Source of the DNA: JAFGHJ01 sp964534175
GTDB lineage: Bacteria; Hydrothermota; UBA3072
NCBI GenBank assembly: GCA_964534175.1
Contig: CAZHNS010000003.1
Location: 1 to 64,000, forward strand
Length of the DNA: 64,000 nt
Direction of reading: 5' to 3'
The notes under the pieces: model-generated
What the model saw: the letters and a program-made list of their open reading frames with translations, nothing else
Database searches by the model: none
What the model was told of the DNA's origin: nothing
Program-made: the position numbers and the translations under genes
Part shown: positions 1-7,255 of the stretch, in pieces
How the letters are laid out: each line of letters opens with the position of its first letter
Position numbering within the stretch: the first letter of the stretch is position 1

Positions 1-70
1 CCTTGACACTTTTCAAAGAAGACCTGACCCCTCTACGTTTCTGGTGAATTTCCAGTTTGGCATTTAAATT

Positions 71-583
71 TCACCTCCAGTCCCCATGTTGTACAAATAA
101 TTGAGAGCCAATATTTAAATTAGTCTTTAAGCATTGCTTGGTAAAATTCTCTCTCAATTCCTTAGCATTTCCAATGATTTCTTCTAAAGAAATCGCCTGT
201 TCTGAAAGCCGCAAAAATCCCAAAACTTTAATCGCAACTTTATCGCCAGTGCAGAATTTATGATCTTTATTTTCTCTTAATAAATATATACATTCTATTT
301 CGCCATGATGGACTTCTAGTAATTCTGGGCAGTTTTTTATTTCTTCCATGATTTTATTAATATTTTCGTCAATTGGATTAGTAATTATTTCGAGACTTCC
401 ATTCTTAATGTATTTATCTAAGTCAATTTGCTCTTTTTCTCCTGTTTCTATATCAATCCGATATTTTATTTGATTATAAATTATTTCGGGTATTTTAATT
501 TTTTCTTTCTGGAAAAGATTATTCAATTTTTTATGTTTTGCGCACCATATTATTACATCCGCATCAAGTAGATATACTGCCAA
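71..583 (-). CDS. PIN-like domain protein (DUF4411-like), probable toxin
   Basis: 170 residues. The N-terminus LLDADVIIW, with acidic residues D7 and D9, followed by HHGEIECIYL (E95, E97) and CTGDKVAIK (D114), gives the spaced acidic residues of a PIN-type ribonuclease. The start codon is TTG at 583, inside the last codons of the upstream HTH-ImmA gene (20-base overlap, different frame), so the two are translationally coupled. PIN toxins cleave RNA and are held in check by a partner; here the partner would be the overlapping HTH/metallopeptidase protein. No stop, frameshift or missing acidic residue is seen. The toxin role is inferred from fold and gene pairing. Confidence 0.75.
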   Translation of the reverse strand: MAVYLLDADVIIWCAKHKKLNNLFQKEKIKIPEIIYNQIKYRIDIETGEKEQIDLDKYIKNGSLEIITNPIDENINKIMEEIKNCPELLEVHHGEIECIYLLRENKDHKFCTGDKVAIKVLGFLRLSEQAISLEEIIGNAKELRENFTKQCLKTNLNIGSQLFVQHGDWR

Positions 584-1691
584 AATCGAAATCCTCTATA
601 TTTGGAAAAGAATAGCTGTTCAAGAAAGATTCTAGTTCCCCATATTTAACATCTAGATAATCAGCTAATTTCAGCTTGGATATTTTGCCTTTTTGATATG
701 TCCTAATTGCTTGAGTTACATAATTCACAGGGAGTACCGGCAAAGAAGGTTCTCTGTGTTCCCTTAATTTATTAAAGTTCGATATATTTGGATGCTCTCT
801 TAAACGTTGCATTTCTTTTGGAGAAAACATCCCCAAATTTTGGAGTCTCCAGGAAAGAGCCTGCAAAGAGACTCTGAACTTTGATGCAACATCAATAATA
901 TCAATTAACTCTATTTTTTTGTTTTTAATTCTATTTTCAATTTCTTCACGCAAAGATTCTTCCGGCAAAAGCAGAAAAGAAGCAAAAGTATCTGCGTATT
1001 TTTCAGGGTCGCTTTTCCCGCGTTCATCATGATATACATTTTCGTGTTCATATACATTCCAGGTTATCAAATGAAATAATTCATGAGAGATATCAAAAGT
1101 TCTTCTCCAAGGCATATCGTTTTTATTCAGTAAAATTGCCGTACCGAAGTCCCCTACTAATGAAGCAGCACTACCAAAATCACCTAAATCTCTACAAAAA
1201 ATTAAAATGTTTTTTTCTTGAAGCGCATCAATAAGATTATTTCCAGGATAACGACCTAACTGAAACAAAGTTCGATATTCCTTAGCTAACTCTTCTGCAA
1301 ATTCGTAGTCATTTCCATATATTTCTCTCTGTAATTCTGTGGGATTTGGGGGGATGAATTTTTCGTACTTTTGACCTATAAGTTCTGCAAACCTTTTATA
1401 ATTATCACAAAAAACATTTAATTCGTTTTCATATTTTTTACATTTTGACTTATCACTACATTTTCTCCATAGAACTTTCTCTTTTTTTACGTCGCTTTTT
1501 TTCATCAGGTAGGATATATTTAGGCCCAAGGCTTTTGCAATTTTATCTAATTCGTTAACTGTAACCGGACGTTCTTCTTTTTCGATTGCACTGAGAGTTT
1601 GATAATTGTTAAATCCAACTTCTTTTGCCAGTTCCTTTAATGTTAAACCTATATTTTTCCGTTCTCTCCTTATTTTTTTGCCTAAATCCAT
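564..1691 (-). CDS. XRE-family HTH regulator fused to ImmA/IrrE metallopeptidase
   Basis: 375 residues from the ATG at 1691, chosen because AGGGAGGT lies 5 bases upstream; an upstream in-frame ATG lacks a ribosome site. Residues 1-65 are a Cro/CI-type helix-turn-helix (IRRERKNIGLTLKELAKEVG), then a charged Cys-containing linker, then an ImmA/IrrE zinc peptidase domain with HELFH at about 203-207. This architecture is common for regulators or antitoxins that are removed or activated by proteolysis. It overlaps the PIN gene downstream and is transcribed back to back with the small GIY-YIG-like gene, so it could repress both promoters. Likely antitoxin/regulator of the pair; the actual target is unknown. 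Confidence 0.85.
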   Translation of the reverse strand: MDLGKKIRRERKNIGLTLKELAKEVGFNNYQTLSAIEKEERPVTVNELDKIAKALGLNISYLMKKSDVKKEKVLWRKCSDKSKCKKYENELNVFCDNYKRFAELIGQKYEKFIPPNPTELQREIYGNDYEFAEELAKEYRTLFQLGRYPGNNLIDALQEKNILIFCRDLGDFGSAASLVGDFGTAILLNKNDMPWRRTFDISHELFHLITWNVYEHENVYHDERGKSDPEKYADTFASFLLLPEESLREEIENRIKNKKIELIDIIDVASKFRVSLQALSWRLQNLGMFSPKEMQRLREHPNISNFNKLREHREPSLPVLPVNYVTQAIRTYQKGKISKLKLADYLDVKYGELESFLNSYSFPNIEDFDFGSIST

Positions 1692-1714
1692 ATGTACCTC
1701 CCTTTTATTATAAT

Positions 1715-1742
1715 ATAATAATAATTTATATTTTTTTGTCAA
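1715..1742 (-). promoter_or_regulatory. Sigma-70-type promoter of the HTH-ImmA/PIN operon
   Basis: TTGACA (1742-1737), 16-base spacer, TATTAT (1720-1715), about 23 bases upstream of the start codon and followed by AGGGAGGT. Its -35 box faces that of the divergent promoter at 1780-1807. Confidence 0.6.
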
Positions 1743-1779
1743 TAGGTTAATATTTATAAAATTTTCTTACTTTTAGGCC

Positions 1780-1807
1780 TTGACAAATCTGTAAGTCGTT
1801 GTATTAT
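1780..1807 (+). promoter_or_regulatory. Sigma-70-type promoter of the small GIY-YIG-like gene
   Basis: TTGACA (1780-1785), 16-base spacer, TATTAT (1802-1807). The divergent -35 boxes are only 37 bases apart, so one regulator bound between them could control both units. Confidence 0.6.
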
Positions 1808-1864
1808 TATTAAGAGAATTAAAATGCGTTTGTTTAGATTTGTTCTCATGGAGGTGAAACAAAC

Positions 1865-2137
1865 ATGAAGAAGACAGTAAAATATAGTAAGGAAGGGATA
1901 AATAAGTTGCCGAACAATAGGCCAGTACTGTATAAGGTACTAACGGACAGCAATAGAAACAACTATACTGGTATAGCAAAACGAGGTCGAGTAAACAAAA
2001 GAATTGCGGAGCACCTTGGCAAAATACCGGGCGCAAAGGTTAAAATAGAGCAAATGAGTAGCATTAGTGAGGCAGCCAAAAAAGAGCTGAATGTGATAGT
2101 TCGGACACAGCCGAAATATAACAAAAGAAGAGGTTAA
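1865..2137 (+). CDS. Small single-domain GIY-YIG nuclease-like protein
   Basis: 90 residues, preceded by ATGGAGGTGAAACAAAC, which holds a GGAGGTG ribosome site. The pattern VLYKVLTD...NNYTGIAKRGRVNKRIAEHL, a later Glu in the EAAKKELNVIV segment, and a C-terminal PKYNKRRG resemble the order of motifs in GIY-YIG endonucleases (first beta-strand, 'YxGxA' strand, Arg, distal Glu, Pro-x-Asn). The canonical Tyr-Ile-Gly is replaced by Tyr-Thr-Gly and the protein is near the minimum size for the fold. It is very basic, in keeping with nucleic-acid binding. It lies divergently from the PIN/ImmA pair, suggesting a defence or mobile-element accessory role. Family call is by motif reading only. Confidence 0.55.
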   Translation: MKKTVKYSKEGINKLPNNRPVLYKVLTDSNRNNYTGIAKRGRVNKRIAEHLGKIPGAKVKIEQMSSISEAAKKELNVIVRTQPKYNKRRG

Positions 2138-2270
2138 TAGTCGCTTCAAAAATCTTTTCTAGAGTTTATGATTTAAATTATATGTTATATGGGGTCGGTG
2201 CTTGGCGCTGTGATATTTTATTTTTATTCGTAAAATTCGTGTAATATTAAAAGTCTTAGTGCCTTCGCAA

Positions 2271-2990
2271 CTACTCAAAATACTCGACGGCGTTTTTGAA
2301 TACCTGCAGTCCTTCTCCGCCCGTTTCGCCGTCCTGCCAGTTTGGAGGAGAATGTTTAAATATATTTCGCTCAGGATGAGGCATAAGTCCTAATATCCTG
2401 CCTGTTTCGTCGCACAGCCCCGCGATATGCTCACTCGAACTGGTTGGGTCATTCCCGGCATATTTAAGCGCGATATGGCCTTTTTCTATTTTCTTCTTGG
2501 TATAATCGTCAGCTATAAAGAGTCTTCCTTCACTGTTAGCCATTGGAATATGCAGGGTTTTTATTCCTTTTGTGAATACGCAGCGAGAGCTTTCTACTTT
2601 GAGGTTAAGCCACTGGTCCCTGAAAGTCGCCCCGGGAATGAGTGTTAAGGTTGCTTTTGCGTTCTTGAAGCCGGGAAGTAATCCCGCTTTTATAAGAATC
2701 TGGAAACCGTTACAAATACCTATTACAAGATTACCTTTATCGACGAATTTCAGGATTTTGTCTTTGAAGGCAGTAAGTCTTGCTGCCATGGCGGTGCCTG
2801 CTCCCAGGTCATCGCCGTAAGTAAATCCCCCGGGAATTGTAAGTATTTGACTTTCGGAGAGGATTGTTGGGTTTTTAAGCAGAGTATCTATGAATATAAA
2901 TTCTGACTTCCCGCCGGCTGCCTCAAAAGCGAAACCTGCTTCCTGATCACAGTTAGTACCCGGGCCTCTTAAGATTAAAGAAGTTACCAC
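2271..2990 (-). CDS. purQ: Phosphoribosylformylglycinamidine synthase, glutaminase subunit PurQ
   Basis: 239 residues from a GTG at 2990, preceded by GGAAGGAG; a longer form from ATG at 3008 is possible. It releases ammonia from glutamine for FGAR amidation in purine synthesis. The class I amidotransferase signature is visible: LRGPGTNCDQE near the N-terminus, the nucleophile Cys in GICNGFQIL, and the His/Glu pair in MPHPERN. The start overlaps the stop of the purL-type gene by 7 bases, so the two subunits are coupled. Length is normal for PurQ. Confidence 0.95.
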   Translation of the reverse strand: MVTSLILRGPGTNCDQEAGFAFEAAGGKSEFIFIDTLLKNPTILSESQILTIPGGFTYGDDLGAGTAMAARLTAFKDKILKFVDKGNLVIGICNGFQILIKAGLLPGFKNAKATLTLIPGATFRDQWLNLKVESSRCVFTKGIKTLHIPMANSEGRLFIADDYTKKKIEKGHIALKYAGNDPTSSSEHIAGLCDETGRILGLMPHPERNIFKHSPPNWQDGETGGEGLQVFKNAVEYFE

Positions 2991-5815
2991 TCTACTGCTC
3001 CTTCCCATTCTTCCAGGATTTCATCCACTTTGGTATTTATTAAGGTTTTATCTTTATTTTTTACGATTAACGAGGTACCTTTTGTTTTTCCTATGTTGTA
3101 GTGCTGAATTTTTTCTAACAGTTTTTCTACTGCTTCTAAGCTCTTTTCTTCTACTTCGACTAAGAATCTCGAATTCGACTCACTGAACAGTAGGATGTCG
3201 TCACGAAGATCGCCTTTTATAGATGAGAGGTCTATTTCACATCCGATTTTATTCGAAAAAGTCATCTCGGAGAGTGCTACCGCAAGACCGCCTTCCGATA
3301 AATCATGAATGGATAGGAAAAGTTTTTTTAGATTACCCTCTGTTATATTTTTTAATGTTTTGTATGCAAGTTCTCCATTTACTTCGGGAACGGCTCCCTT
3401 TATTCCAAGTACTTTTGATAGCTCACTGCCGCCGAGTTCGTTTTTTGTTTCTCCTATTAAAATGATATGATTGTTTTCGCTCTTAAAATTAGAAGTCATC
3501 GCATATTTATAATCGTCTATTACCGACATTGATGAGATAAGAAGTGTCGGAGGTATCGAGATTCTTTTCTTTTCCTTTCCCTGTGTTGTAAAGAAGTTAT
3601 TCAGGCTGTCTTTTCCTGAAATAAAGGGAGTTCTAAATATTTTCGCGTAGTCGTAACATGCTCTTGTTGTCTCGAAAAGGTCGGCAAAGACGTTTTTATC
3701 CGCGGTATCTCCGAAGCAGAAGTTATCGAGCAAAACCGCGTTTTCAATATCTCCGCCCGCGGATACTAAGTTACGCAAAGATTCTTCGATAACAGATGCA
3801 GCCATTCTGTATGGGTCTATTTTCCCAAAGGACGGGTTTATTCCGAATCCGAGGACAACTGCCTTTTTTGAAGAAAGAAGAGGTCTTGTGACAGAGCCGT
3901 CAGAAGGGCTATCGGTTCCGGCAAAAGGTTTTACTACGCTTCCTCCCTGAACTTCGTGGTCATATTGCTGAGTTATCCATCTTCTGCTTCCTATATTTTT
4001 TGATGATAAAAGGCTAACAAGGGTTTTTTCCAGGTCCTCGGGAGCTTTAAATGAAGAAAACTCTCTATTATAATTTTTGACTTTCAGTCTTTTCTCGGGA
4101 ATTGGTACTTTATTGAAGAGAAAATCGGGGTCTAAGTCTCCTACAACTTCTCCGTTATATCTTAGAATAAGTCTTCCGCCCCCGAATTTACCCATGACTG
4201 TAAATTCCACATTTTCCTCTTCGAAGATGGCGGATATCTTTTCTAGGTTTTCAGGAGGGACAGCCAGTACCATACGCTCCTGTGATTCCGAAACCCAGAT
4301 TTCCCAATAAGAAAGTCCTTCGTACTTTAGAGGCGCTTTTTCAAGGTCGACGACGGCTCCTGTTTTTTCTCCCAGTTCTCCTATCGCCGAGGAAAAACCT
4401 CCGGCACCACAATCTGTTGCCGCGCGGTAGAGACCTTTGTTCTCAGCTACCATTTGAACATCGAGCATTTTCTTTTCTTCTATCGGGTTCCCTATTTGCA
4501 CAGCTCCTCCGGATACGTCTTGAGATTGTTCGTCGAGGCTTAAGGATGAGAAGGTCGCGCCATGTATCCCATCTCTTCCGGTTTTTCCTCCGAGAGCAAT
4601 GATTAGGTCGCCTTCTTTAACTTCTTTTTTTAAATGTTTTTTCTTTATTATTCCAACACTTCCGACGAATATAAGGGGATTGTAATTGAAATCTTTATCA
4701 AAATATACTGCTCCTCCCACTGTAGGAATTCCCATTTTGTTTCCATAATCTCGCACCCCTGCTATTACACCCCGGACTATTCTTCTGGGATGCAGAACGC
4801 CACTAAGAAGGGTTTTTCTTCTGCTTTCAGGGTCTCCGAAGCAGAAAATATCGGTCGATGCGATAGGTTTTGCTCCGAGACCGCATCCCATCGTATCTCT
4901 TATCACTCCACCGACTCCCGTTTCTGCACCACCGTAAGGTTCGAGTGCCGAAGGATGATTATGCGTTTCTGCTTTGTATGTAACTGCGTATTCTTTGTCG
5001 AACTCTATAGCTCCGGCATTATCGGAAAAGGAGAGCAGGACATTTTTTTTGTTTATTTCGTCGGTCGCGCCTTTAATATATCCGAATAGAGTTTTTTTCT
5101 TGAGGGTTTCTTTTTTATCGGATTTTATAGGCGATTTAAAGGTCTTATGGCAGCAGTGTTCACTCCAGGTCTGAGCTATGGTTTCGAGTTCCAGGTCTGT
5201 CGGTTCTCTGCCCTCATTTGTGAAGTATTCCTTAATTATTTTCATCTCTTCGAGAGTTAAAGCAAGCAGACCTTTTTTTGATATATCGATTAATTCTTTG
5301 TCAGTTGCGCTTTTAATCGGAACTATATTCTTCTTAAATTTATATGGTGAAGGATGCGGAAACTCGACTTTTAGGGGGTCCACCGCCATCTGTATAAGGT
5401 CGTTCATTAAAAGTCTATCTTGTATTTTTTCAAGCTCTTTTTCGGATATCTTTCCTTTGAATGTATAACGTTTGCCTGTTTTTGTTCTTGTTACTTTGTA
5501 ATTAAGATTATTCGCTACTTCTTTTAAGGTTTCTCCTTCTTCGTCGAAGACACCTGGTTTATAAACTATGGTTGTACTTTTTCCTTCTCTATCGAGTAAT
5601 TTATCTATCGAATATTCCTCGATAGCAGGATCTATCAATATTTCATTTGTGAGTTTTTCGATATCAGAGATACTTAAGGAACCTTCTATGTAAAATATCT
5701 GGGTTATATATACTTTTTCTACTGAGGATATGCCCAGCAGGAGAGCATCATCCCGCAGGGAATTTGCTTTCGGATTGGTAAGATTTTTTTTGATTCCCTT
5801 TTCTACAAAAAACAT
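2984..5815 (-). CDS. purL: Phosphoribosylformylglycinamidine synthase, PurS-PurL fusion
   Basis: 943 residues from ATG 5815. An ORF extension to 5872 exists but adds 19 residues unlike the family and would bury the promoter inside the gene. The first about 200 residues hold two PurS-like alpha/beta units (one beginning FFVEKGIKKNLTNPKANSL, the next VYKPGVFDEEGETLKEV), then a PurL synthetase body with two AIRS-type halves, including WSEHCCHKTF, ETHNHPSALEP and GLAVALSEMTF. It is longer than small PurL (about 720) and shorter than the enterobacterial form with a glutaminase tail, which fits the PurSL arrangement with separate PurQ downstream. The reaction is FGAR + Gln + ATP to FGAM. No other pur genes are in the window. 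Confidence 0.93.
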   Translation of the reverse strand: MFFVEKGIKKNLTNPKANSLRDDALLLGISSVEKVYITQIFYIEGSLSISDIEKLTNEILIDPAIEEYSIDKLLDREGKSTTIVYKPGVFDEEGETLKEVANNLNYKVTRTKTGKRYTFKGKISEKELEKIQDRLLMNDLIQMAVDPLKVEFPHPSPYKFKKNIVPIKSATDKELIDISKKGLLALTLEEMKIIKEYFTNEGREPTDLELETIAQTWSEHCCHKTFKSPIKSDKKETLKKKTLFGYIKGATDEINKKNVLLSFSDNAGAIEFDKEYAVTYKAETHNHPSALEPYGGAETGVGGVIRDTMGCGLGAKPIASTDIFCFGDPESRRKTLLSGVLHPRRIVRGVIAGVRDYGNKMGIPTVGGAVYFDKDFNYNPLIFVGSVGIIKKKHLKKEVKEGDLIIALGGKTGRDGIHGATFSSLSLDEQSQDVSGGAVQIGNPIEEKKMLDVQMVAENKGLYRAATDCGAGGFSSAIGELGEKTGAVVDLEKAPLKYEGLSYWEIWVSESQERMVLAVPPENLEKISAIFEEENVEFTVMGKFGGGRLILRYNGEVVGDLDPDFLFNKVPIPEKRLKVKNYNREFSSFKAPEDLEKTLVSLLSSKNIGSRRWITQQYDHEVQGGSVVKPFAGTDSPSDGSVTRPLLSSKKAVVLGFGINPSFGKIDPYRMAASVIEESLRNLVSAGGDIENAVLLDNFCFGDTADKNVFADLFETTRACYDYAKIFRTPFISGKDSLNNFFTTQGKEKKRISIPPTLLISSMSVIDDYKYAMTSNFKSENNHIILIGETKNELGGSELSKVLGIKGAVPEVNGELAYKTLKNITEGNLKKLFLSIHDLSEGGLAVALSEMTFSNKIGCEIDLSSIKGDLRDDILLFSESNSRFLVEVEEKSLEAVEKLLEKIQHYNIGKTKGTSLIVKNKDKTLINTKVDEILEEWEGAVEW

Positions 5816-5820
5816 AGCAA

Positions 5821-5848
5821 TAAATATATTGTAATCCTCAAATGTCAA
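5821..5848 (-). promoter_or_regulatory. Candidate promoter of purL-purQ, near-leaderless
   Basis: TTGACA (5848-5843), 16-base spacer, TATTTA (5826-5821), then 5 bases to ATG 5815 with no ribosome site. The spacing is close to the leaderless pattern of several other genes here, but the -10 is weak. Confidence 0.4.
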
Positions 5849-5928
5849 CACCATTTCTATATAAGTAATCATGAAATTGTCATAATAACTAATTTTTGCC
5901 TCAAAGTGTAAAATTCGGTAATCGTTCG

Positions 5929-6070
5929 AAATGTAAAAATTAAATATTAAAATGGAAAATTACATATTAAAATTCAAAAAGATATTAGAAAGAGCTATAC
6001 ATATTGGAAAGGCAAAATAAAATTTTACATTTTTCTTTGTCATTTTGCTTTTTGATTTTTGATTTATTGC
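5929..6070. repeat. AT-rich degenerate intergenic repeat (AAATTAAATATTAAAA family)
   Basis: Most of the 366-base gap between purL and the TonB-family gene is made of A-rich words (ATGTAAAAATTAAATATT, ACATATTAAAATTCAAAAA) facing T-rich words (TTTTACATTTTTCTTTGTC, TTTTGCTTTTTGATTTTTGA). The two halves are loosely inverted copies. The same words recur at 9981-10149, 40915-40960 and 63110-63150. No gene is seen in the gap. Confidence 0.5.
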
Positions 6071-6181
6071 TTGATTCATATCTGGAGTATAAGCTCTGAT
6101 TCGCGCTTTTTATAGTCCTATTCAGTGGAACTATTTACTTTGGTGCGTATCTAAATATATAAAGAAAAAAAGGAGGATAGT

Positions 6182-6784
6182 ATGAATAGGGAAAGTTATG
6201 ATTTAAAAAGGATGTTTATGCTGCATTTGAGAATTGGTTTTTTGATAACTCTTGTAGCTCTGATTGCCGGGTTCATCTTTATTCCTGAGTTTAAAACAGA
6301 ACCCTATCGACCGAATGTCGATACGGTTATCAGGATAGACAACTTGCCAGTTCAGTTGCAAAATATAATCCAGCCTCCTCCTCCTGTACGGCCCAGGATG
6401 CCTGTGGCAGCGGAAACAGATGCGGATGTGGAAGCAGAAACTATCGATAAGACAAATATTATCGGTGAAGATGGAAAGGTTACACAGGTAGCATTTGAGC
6501 CGCCTCCGTTCGTTTATTACGAAGTTCCTCCTAAACCTTTAAACCTCGATAAAATCAATTTTGACTATCCCCGTGTATTCCAAATTGAAGGTACGGTTTT
6601 TCTGGAATTGTGGATTGATAAAGAGGGGGATGTAAGAAATGTAATTCTTGTTAAATCTCTTCATCCCGTTTTCGATAAAGTTGCAATCGAAGGGGCAAGT
6701 AAATTAAAATTTTCACCTGCGATTCAGAGAGATAAACCGGTTGCTGTTCGTTATTCTTTCCCGGTCAAATTCAAAATTGAATAG
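6182..6784 (+). CDS. TonB-family energy-transducing protein
   Basis: 200 residues, start ATG 6182 behind AAAAAAGGAGGATAGT. A short cytoplasmic head is followed by one membrane segment (about 19-36, IGFLITLVALIAGFIFIP), a periplasmic proline patch (QPPPPVRPRMP at about 62-72) and a TonB C-terminal domain (about 113-200, GTVFLELWIDKEGDVRNV ... FSPAIQRDKPVAVRYSFPV). Such proteins pass inner-membrane proton-motive energy to outer-membrane transporters; no ExbB/ExbD partner is in the window. The C-terminal module is a close paralogue of the tail of the next gene (both contain PPKPLNLDK and KLKFSPA), so one is a duplicate of the other. Confidence 0.88.
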   Translation: MNRESYDLKRMFMLHLRIGFLITLVALIAGFIFIPEFKTEPYRPNVDTVIRIDNLPVQLQNIIQPPPPVRPRMPVAAETDADVEAETIDKTNIIGEDGKVTQVAFEPPPFVYYEVPPKPLNLDKINFDYPRVFQIEGTVFLELWIDKEGDVRNVILVKSLHPVFDKVAIEGASKLKFSPAIQRDKPVAVRYSFPVKFKIE

Positions 6785-6799
6785 AACCGCAGGAAAAAC

Positions 6800-7180
6800 T
6801 GGTGTTTCGAGTTATGTGTTTCGTGTTTCGGGTAAAAAAATAAAATCAGTGCTTATCCGTGTAAATCACTGGCAATTTTATAGTTAGAAAGTTAGGAGGT
6901 TAGGAAGTTAGGTAGTTAAAACAACAAAAAGTCTCTGTGTTCTCTGTGTGTTTTTTTATAGTTAGTGTGTTAGTGGGTTGGTGTGTTGGTGGGTTAAAAA
7001 ACAGCCCAACCGACTAACCGACCAACGGGCTAACAATTGAAAATCTTTGTGGCTTTGTGTGAGAAATTAGGTTTTAGAAAAAAATTAAAAATTCAACATT
7101 CAACATTCAAAATTAATATCCTACTCTCTAACTCTCTAACGCTCTAACCCTCTAACGTTTTTCTGTCTTTGTGGCTTAAA
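6800..7180. repeat. Mosaic of degenerate word repeats with a large inverted repeat
   Basis: The 471-base gap is built of short repeating words: GTTTCG words, GTTAGAAAGTTAGGAGG, CTCTGTGTTCTCTGTGTG, GTTAGTGTGTTAGTGGG, CTTTGTGGCTTTGTGTG, TTCAACATTCAACATTC and CTCTCTAACTCTCTAACG. Left arm 6961-6995 (GTTAG/GTTGG words) pairs imperfectly with right arm 7003-7034 (CCAAC/CTAAC words) around an A-rich loop. There is no open reading frame with a ribosome site. The function is unknown. Confidence 0.65.
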
Positions 7181-7255
7181 AAAAGGGGTTCTGGGAAAAA
7201 TAAGCCCTTGACTAATTATATATTCTTCTTAAGTTTAGACAAAAGGAGGCTTTTG

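Noticed and set aside
1..70. A gene fragment or attachment site at the left edge
   Set aside because: Only a TTGACA-like hexamer and mixed sequence are visible; nothing can be supported.
1773..2149. Minus-strand open frames of 87 and 69 codons opposite the GIY-YIG-like gene
   Set aside because: Antisense shadows of a gene that has its own promoter and ribosome site; residue composition is not protein-like.
6118..6160. Second sigma-54 promoter upstream of the TonB-family gene (TGGAAC ...)
   Set aside because: GG is present but no GC lies 10 bases downstream.
6961..7034. Inverted repeat considered as IS end or CRISPR-like array
   Set aside because: No transposase, no fixed-length spacers, and the words drift; kept as degenerate repeat.
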